The notes beneath the pieces were generated by a model. That model saw nothing but the letters and a program-made list of their open reading frames with translations, ran no database searches and had not been told where the DNA came from. A stretch of 13,130 nucleotides of DNA from Aureobasidium sp. EXF-3400. Lineage: Eukaryota; Ascomycota; Dothideomycetes; Dothideales; Saccotheciaceae. The translations under genes were made by a program, and so were the position numbers. Of the stretch, positions 8,315-13,130 are shown one piece after another. Numbering within the stretch: position 1 is the first letter of the stretch; every line of letters starts with the position of its first letter. The DNA is taken from positions 1 to 13,130 of the forward strand of contig SWBL01000656.1 in NCBI GenBank assembly GCA_024195585.1, in the 5' to 3' direction.

Positions 8315-10156
8315 CTACCTGCTAGGATGGACATTGACCATCGGCAGAGGCTTGGCTACTTCGTCCTCGTTCGTCTCGGGCGTGCTCGTGCCTTGAGGTG
8401 TGCCGATACCAGAGAAGGGAGTGATCGCTCCTGATGGTGCAACGGGATGCTTCAGATCTTCAGGGCTGTCGGGAACGATCTGGGCCGGGATTCCAGAGAC
8501 GTGGATACGTCTGGCTTCGTTGTTGTATGATGCAGGGACGATCTGGTGTATGACATGTTAGCAAGCTGGAAGCACCTCAGATGGTTGTACGGCATACCTC
8601 AATGATCTCATCGCGAGGGAACTGCAGTTTGGGAATATCGCGTGCACCGCAAGCCATCAGATAACCGTAAAGGACTCTCAAAACACTCTCATGGGCGACA
8701 ATCAGAAGATCGTTTTGCTCACGCTCGAGTTCCAAGATGATGGGTTCCAGGCGGACTGCCAGATCGTGGTAAGACTGCAAATACATCAGTTTGTGTTTAC
8801 ACGTGACAGAACTTTGGTTTCATTCTTACCTCCGCACGAGGGTAGCGGTGATGGTACGGATCAAGCTCATGCTTGCGCACCTCTTCAGGGTATTGGTCTC
8901 GGATCTTAGCCTCGGACATCTTCTCGCACACACCAGGATTCAGCTGACTCATCTGAGGGCGTTGCTTCACAGAGTATCCCAGACTTCCGAGATAGTGAGA
9001 TGTCTCAACTGTACGTCGTCTGGTGGACGTCCAGATCGTCAGAGGCTTCAACGGAATATCGGGGCCACCTCTCTCGATAAGTTGTTTACGCTCGTCTTCT
9101 CTGTGGTTGATAAGAGCGTCACCCATTTTCTCCGAGTAAGCAACACCATCTTCGGAAAGCGAAGCGTCGGCTTTGTAAGAGTCTTCGTCTCTTGTCGTAC
9201 CCGCTCTGGCAAAATAAACCGATCGGTGCTTGGTGTGGAGGTTCAGAAGGTAGAAGACAATCCGCTGAGAGAGGTAGTTGAAAGCACAGTTGTTGACAAC
9301 CACTCGTTCTCCAGCATTGATCATTTTCACGTAGTGCAGCTCGGCCTCCTCCATGGATTCGAAATGAGGGATACGAGCGTTGATCCTGGCCAGATAGTCT
9401 TTGACAGCGTCCTTATCAGACCAACCTTGGTAGTCAGGTGACGAGATCTTGACACTGCGGACGTTTTCCTCGATGATCTTCTCATCTGTGCAATGCGACT
9501 CGATAAAGAGTGTCTGCACATTATGCTTGGAGAACTCCTTGGCAAGGGAAATGCGACCAGCAGCAGAAGGATTGACAGCATCATAGATAGCAATCTGGCC
9601 GTTTTCGTGCTCGAGGAAGTTGTAAATATCCTCTCTACATTTTCTGAGAATCTTCTGACGAAGTAGCACAGAAGAAGGCGAAGCATTGATGAAAAAGTAG
9701 TCATCGGGAACGTCTTGACCCTCGCCCATGGTCGCTCTTCTGTAGTCACCAAGATGGAAGATGCGGGTCTTTACACCGAGCCAGCGTAGATATCTGGCGA
9801 GAGCAACTGAGGTGTGAGTCTTGCCACGAGCGGGCAATCCGACCGTAGCAATGACCATTCTACCAGAGTGGAATAGGCGGCCAGACTCGGTGCTGTAAAG
9901 TTGAGCAGGAGCCATGCTCTCTTTCTCGGGTAAGTCATGGATAGCATCAACGAAAGTGCTTGATCTGCGCTTCCAGTTCGGTGAACTAGCCATCACATCG
10001 GCAGTACTATTGCGAAGTCTTGTCTTAGTAGGTGCACAACAGGATGCATGGCTATGGAAGACTATAAAAGTGTGGGCTATTGCCATGTTTGCAACCGATC
10101 AAAGAGAGGAATGAAATGACAAAGGGTCCAGAACAAACGTACAGAAGAGTATCCAT
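8315..10156 (-). CDS. 6-phosphofructo-2-kinase with a degenerate fructose-2,6-bisphosphatase domain
   Basis: I propose four exons on the minus strand: 10156-10143, 10006-8830, 8774-8598 and 8542-8315, encoding 531 residues. Introns are 136, 55 and 55 nt; all have GT/AG ends, and the last has branch site GCTAAC. The enzyme makes fructose 2,6-bisphosphate, the cytosolic activator of phosphofructokinase-1 and brake on gluconeogenesis. The kinase half has the Walker A motif GLPARGKT (61-68), the GDYRR segment, SPDYQGW and the VVVNN...YLSQRIVFYL block. The phosphatase half keeps the Arg of WTSTRRRT (about 336), Glu of GVCEKM (366), YPRAESYHDL across the second junction, and His of AHES (425). The catalytic RHGE motif reads RAGT (272-275), so the phospho-accepting His is Ala. 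Bisphosphatase activity is therefore predicted to be lost. The C-tail has several Ser/Thr-Pro sites. The start is less certain: the 14-nt first exon (MDTLL) splices in frame, but ATG 9993 (MASSP) or 10086 remain possible. Confidence 0.9.
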
Positions 10157-10695
10157 GGTTAAAAAGAAGGGCAATTGAATGCCGGTAGAATCAAAAGGTG
10201 GTGGATGGATAAATTGGTGATCGTTTCCGGCGCGCGAGAACAGGTGAGCGATGAGACAAGCAGCTGATCTTGGCAGTATGCAAGGTGGTGTTCCGCACGA
10301 TGGATAAAGGCGAGGTGCAGAGCAAAGCAGACAGCAGGAAACGGAAGCAAAAGCCGGAAGTAATAATGCGTCGACTGGTAAGAACAGTACTGAGCTACTT
10401 TGTGGTGTAGATAAGAGGCAGAGAGTGATATGCGTTGGGTCTCGGAGGTCATCGGTCCAATCAGCTCCCGGCCTAAATTTTTGGCAGCGTCGGTCGCGCA
10501 AAGAAGCAGACAGCAGTGTCAAGTCATCATCATCAACGCACCATTCTTTGAGAGAATTGTCGCGCTGCCATTTGCATTCACGCCGTGTCAGAGTCGACCC
10601 GTCGCTTAGAATCTCAGTAGAGTCCCGTCCTCGCCGCCTTCTACCACCGGCGCCCCAAGACTCGTCCACTCGCCCTCATTGCAAAAGTCTACATC
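10157..10695. promoter_or_regulatory. Divergent promoter between the PFK2 gene and TOM40
   Basis: About 540 bp separate the two start codons, so the interval probably holds both promoters and 5' leaders. A CCAAT box (CCAATCAG, 10457-10464, plus strand) lies about 235 bp from the TOM40 ATG and 300 bp from the PFK2 ATG, a plausible site for the fungal HAP/CBF complex. No clear TATA box is visible for either side. Open frames crossing the region on both strands lack protein character. Confidence 0.55.
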
Positions 10696-11919
10696 ATGAC
10701 GTCGCTTCCCATCACCACCACTCCCTACCCTCCCGTGGCGCCTGTCGCTCCTGTCGCCGAGAAGAAGTCTGGCGCTCTGTCTGCCGTCTCCAACAATGCT
10801 CTGGCTTCGGCGCTGAAGGACACATACTCGGCTTTCCAGGCACGAAGAGAGGCTCTGGGCCTCAGCAACCCCGGCACCGTCGAGAACGTCGCAAAGGAGG
10901 TCCAGCGCGATGTCTTCCTCAACAACCTGTCCTTCTCCGGTCTGCGCGCCGACCTCACAAAGGCTTTCAGTGTCTCGCCGCTGTTCCAGGTCTCGCACGC
11001 CTTCTCCCAGGGCTCTCAGCAAATACCTCCTTACGCTTTCCTTGCCCTCTACGGCACCAACAAGGTACCTACATATTCTGCTCGCTCTCAGACTACCTGA
11101 ACGCTGACACGTCTAGATTTTCTGCCAAGGTAACCTTGACAGCGACCTTTCCCTCTCTGCCCGCTTCAACTACCGATGGACTCCTCGCTGGGTCACAAAG
11201 ACCACTACTCAGATCCAGGCTGGTGCTCAAGGAGGCGCTCAGTTCTCCCTCGAGAACGACTACGTTGGCAACGACTTCACTGCTCAGATCAAGGCCATGA
11301 ACCCTTCTATCCTCGATGGCCCTCTTACTGGTATCTTCATCGGTAGCTACCTTCAGAGCATCACTCCCAGACTCGCCCTCGGTCTTGAGGCTGTTTACCA
11401 GAGACCCGCTGCCCAGATGGGCCCCGAGGCCATGATCAGCTACGCTGCCAAGTACAAGGGCGAAGACTGGATTGCCAGCGCTCAGCTCATGCCTTCCGGT
11501 GGTGTCCAGGGTTCTTACTGGAGAAGACTTTCCGCTCAGCTCGAGACTGGTGTCGACCTCAACTTGCAATTCGCTGGCAACCCCATGGGTGGCATGAGAA
11601 AGGAGGGTGTCGCCACTCTTGGTGCCAAGTACGACTTCAGAGCCAGCAGTTTCAGAGCCCAGGTCGACACTGCTGGTAAGCTCGGTGTCTTGCTCGAGAA
11701 GAGAATCGTTCCCATGGTCCAGATCACCTTCGCTGGTGAGCTCGACCACGTCAAGGTAAGCACACTACACCCCGCACTTCTCTTCCCAGATCACTGACCA
11801 TTTTCTACTAGAACGCCGCCAAGGTCGGTCTTGCTGTCTCCATCGAGGCTGCCGAGGAAGAGGTCATGGCCGCACAAGAGAGCGCCATGTCCGCTGGCCC
11901 CGTCACCCCTCCCTTCTAG
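10696..11919 (+). CDS. TOM40: Mitochondrial import receptor subunit TOM40 (outer-membrane beta-barrel channel)
   Basis: Three exons, 10696-11064, 11117-11755 and 11812-11919, encode 371 residues. Both introns (52 and 56 nt) have GT/AG ends, lie in phase 0, and carry branch sites GCTGAC and ACTGAC. TOM40 forms the pore through which almost all nuclear-encoded mitochondrial precursors cross the outer membrane. After a Pro-rich N-terminal segment (about 5-20), the [20 protein letters not shown] stretch (42-61) and the [20 protein letters not shown] stretch match the conserved TOM40 entry region. [16 protein letters not shown] and QGNLDSD follow, then alternating beta-strand sequence such as LSARFNYRW. 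The last strand, KVGLAVSI (340-347), fits the beta-signal read by the SAM complex. A short Glu/Ala-rich tail ends in PVTPPF. Length is close to other fungal TOM40s (about 350). It is divergently oriented to the PFK2 gene. Confidence 0.96.
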
Positions 11920-12583
11920 ACATCTCGCAGTGGAGTCTCCCTTACCCTGCCGTGTACATTATAAAATTTGACCCTTTCTTCCATTGTCTTTGTTGTTGTC
12001 AATAGCTGGCCCTTTATCTCCTGGCTTCTGTAGGAAACAGATGTTGTCTGTTTTGGCATGGAGATGTCGATGGATCCTGCATTGTTGTAGTTTAACGAAG
12101 GAAAGAGGGAAAGGAGGCTCTTGGACCAGACATGAAAAAGGCGGAGTCTCGATCACATATGCATTTTCTGTATTCTATGCTCTTTACCATTGGCATCTTT
12201 GTGCATCTCCTGTGTTGACAACGTTTCCTCTATCTCACTTCCAATCATGCATCGAGATTGTGTCTCGGTTTTCAGCGGCACTGGGAAAAGTACAAGCCGG
12301 CCAACGTTCAGTGAAAAATATACATGGTGCCACAGTAACATAACTTTTGCACGGAAAGTATGAAGAGTGAGATCTCGATCCCGTCTGCAGCCCCTGGCAA
12401 CTGATACGACGCCTCCCAACTGGTTGCTTCAGCCAAAGACGGTGAAGGCAAGCGGTAAGTCGACAATCTCGATCGTTCTGATGTAAAGCTCCACCTGTTC
12501 TTGAGGCCCAGCCTCTTTTCACATGTCTGATAAACAAGCAGCTCGTGTGCGCGTTTCATTCGACTAATTGCAGAGCTCTCACT
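11920..12583. other. TOM40 3' flank and distal upstream region of the last gene
   Basis: The first ~100 bases probably carry the TOM40 3' UTR, with an A/T-rich ATTATAAAATTT (about 11959-11970) suited to 3'-end formation. The rest has only short or TTG-started frames without protein character. I see no RNA gene or repeat. Confidence 0.5.
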
Positions 12584-12605
12584 TGACGTCACAGCTGTGT
12601 GACGT
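12584..12605. promoter_or_regulatory. CRE palindrome plus adjacent half-site
   Basis: TGACGTCA (12584-12591) is the perfect cAMP-response/ATF-CREB palindrome. It is followed by the half-site TGACGT (12600-12605), with an AGCT-centred CACAGCTGTG between them. In fungi such sites are bound by bZIP factors of the Atf1/Acr1 type acting below stress MAP kinases. The site lies about 460 bp upstream of the next ATG; occupancy is an inference. Confidence 0.5.
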
Positions 12606-12649
12606 TCACCCCGCTTTGCAAGGCAGCAGCCACCGAGTGGCCAGGTCGT

Positions 12650-12654
12650 CCCCT
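12650..12654. promoter_or_regulatory. STRE-like motif
   Basis: CCCCT, the reverse of AGGGG, is the core of the fungal stress-response element bound by Msn2/Msn4/Seb1-type zinc fingers. A five-base motif is common by chance, so it carries weight only together with the neighbouring CRE elements. Confidence 0.25.
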
Positions 12655-12895
12655 CACCTCGGCCTAAGAGTCTGAGCCCCACGTTAAATCGCTCATTGGA
12701 GGCTCTAGTCAGAAGAGGCGTACGCAAACAGTGGTGTCAGGTGGCTCCTAATAGTGGAGGAACAAGGAAGTAGCGTAGTGTGGCTGAATGAAGGGAGCGT
12801 AAATCGTCACCCGTAGAAGTGCTTGGGCGTGATTGGACCAAGGTGGAGTGGGAAAGAACGTCCAAGTGAGAGCTGGCCTCAGTGAAGAAAGCGCG

Positions 12896-12902
12896 TACGT
12901 CA
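12896..12902. promoter_or_regulatory. CRE-like motif in the proximal promoter
   Basis: TACGTCA (TGACGTA on the other strand) is a CRE variant about 150 bp upstream of the ATG at 13053. A reverse CCAAT box (ATTGG, 12832-12836) lies nearby. Downstream, from about 12956 to 13052, the leader is rich in C, A and T with few G residues, the pattern of highly expressed filamentous-fungal genes. Confidence 0.4.
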
Positions 12903-13052
12903 TATGCAAACAGAGCTCCCGCAGAGCTATCCCACCACTACTTAAGAAGCTCTTCTCACACTCTCCCTCCAACCTTTCTTCCTCCATCAACAACTCATCC
13001 AAACACATCTTCTCTTTCAAACCAAACCAACCAACCACCAACCACATTCAAA

Positions 13053-13130
13053 ATGTCTGCTCCCAACGCCAACAAGCCTAACGAGGGTATCGTCGGTCAG
13101 ATCGGCAACTCTCTCAACAACGCCGCCCAG
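13053..13130 (+). CDS. Unidentified protein, 5' end only (26 codons, runs off the window)
   Basis: The ATG at 13053 sits in a TTCAAAATGTC context after a long G-poor leader, a strong fungal start. The visible residues begin MSAPNANKPNEG, then IVGQIGNSLNNAAQ: small, polar, and rich in Asn and Gly, with no signal peptide. The codons are all common fungal ones (AAC, GCC, CTC, ATC), suggesting strong expression. The start vaguely recalls short hydrophilic stress or glucose-repressible proteins of the Grg1 type, and the CRE/STRE motifs upstream would suit that, but 26 residues do not allow an assignment. Confidence 0.7.
   Translation, partial: MSAPNANKPNEGIVGQIGNSLNNAAQ

Noticed and set aside
10052..10669. 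205-codon minus-strand frame across the divergent promoter
   Set aside because: It has no recognisable protein character. It contains the MDTLL start codon of the PFK2 gene in frame but then reads straight into that gene's intron.
10425..11300. 291-codon plus-strand frame overlapping the start of TOM40
   Set aside because: It is in a different frame from TOM40, is Ser/Arg-rich, and crosses the promoter and the first TOM40 intron.
11093..11749. 218-codon antisense frame inside TOM40
   Set aside because: It is a shadow of the conserved beta-barrel exon on the other strand, with no independent features.
12308..12727. 139-codon minus-strand frame upstream of the last gene
   Set aside because: It begins with TTG, lies over clustered regulatory motifs, and has no family resemblance.

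Overview
The window looks like an ordinary chromosomal segment of a filamentous ascomycete (Pezizomycotina; Dothideomycetes is my best guess, not proven). The reasons are short introns of about 52-56 nt with GTRAGT-like donors and CTRAC/CTAAC branch sites, pyrimidine-rich 5' leaders ending in CAAAATG or CACAATG, an intron-containing nuclear tRNA with a Pol III oligo-T terminator, and proteins whose sequence is typically fungal.

Layout, left to right. Positions 5-98 hold an intron-containing tRNA-Ala(AGC). A gene-free stretch then leads to the promoter (palindrome plus TATA box) of a two-exon medium-chain NADP-dependent oxidoreductase at 1335-2436. A stretch of about 3.3 kb (2437-5724) has no convincing gene. 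Its middle part (about 3220-4990) has a top strand rich in G and T and is built partly of decayed direct repeats, including a 27-28 bp minisatellite and an ~83 bp tandem duplication. A PEX11-family peroxisome proliferation gene follows at 5725-6573. It converges with a small, unrecognised four-helix membrane protein at 6791-7450 (minus strand). Next is a four-exon 6-phosphofructo-2-kinase/fructose-2,6-bisphosphatase gene (8315-10156, minus strand), whose bisphosphatase domain carries Ala where the catalytic His belongs. It shares a ~540 bp divergent promoter with three-exon TOM40 (10696-11919, plus strand), the mitochondrial outer-membrane import channel. The right end (12584-13052) is a regulatory region with CRE- and STRE-type motifs and a long C/A/T-rich leader. 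It precedes a gene of which only the first 26 codons (13053-13130) are present.

The genes do not form an obvious cluster. The annotated functions are housekeeping: glycolytic control, mitochondrial import, peroxisome division, and reduction of reactive carbonyls. I see no mobile element with coding capacity, no CRISPR array, no secondary-metabolite backbone gene and no clear new system. The points most worth a second look are the kinase-only PFK2 with its 14-nt first coding exon, the strand-asymmetric repeat region, the orphan membrane protein, and the promoter palindrome at 1200-1220.
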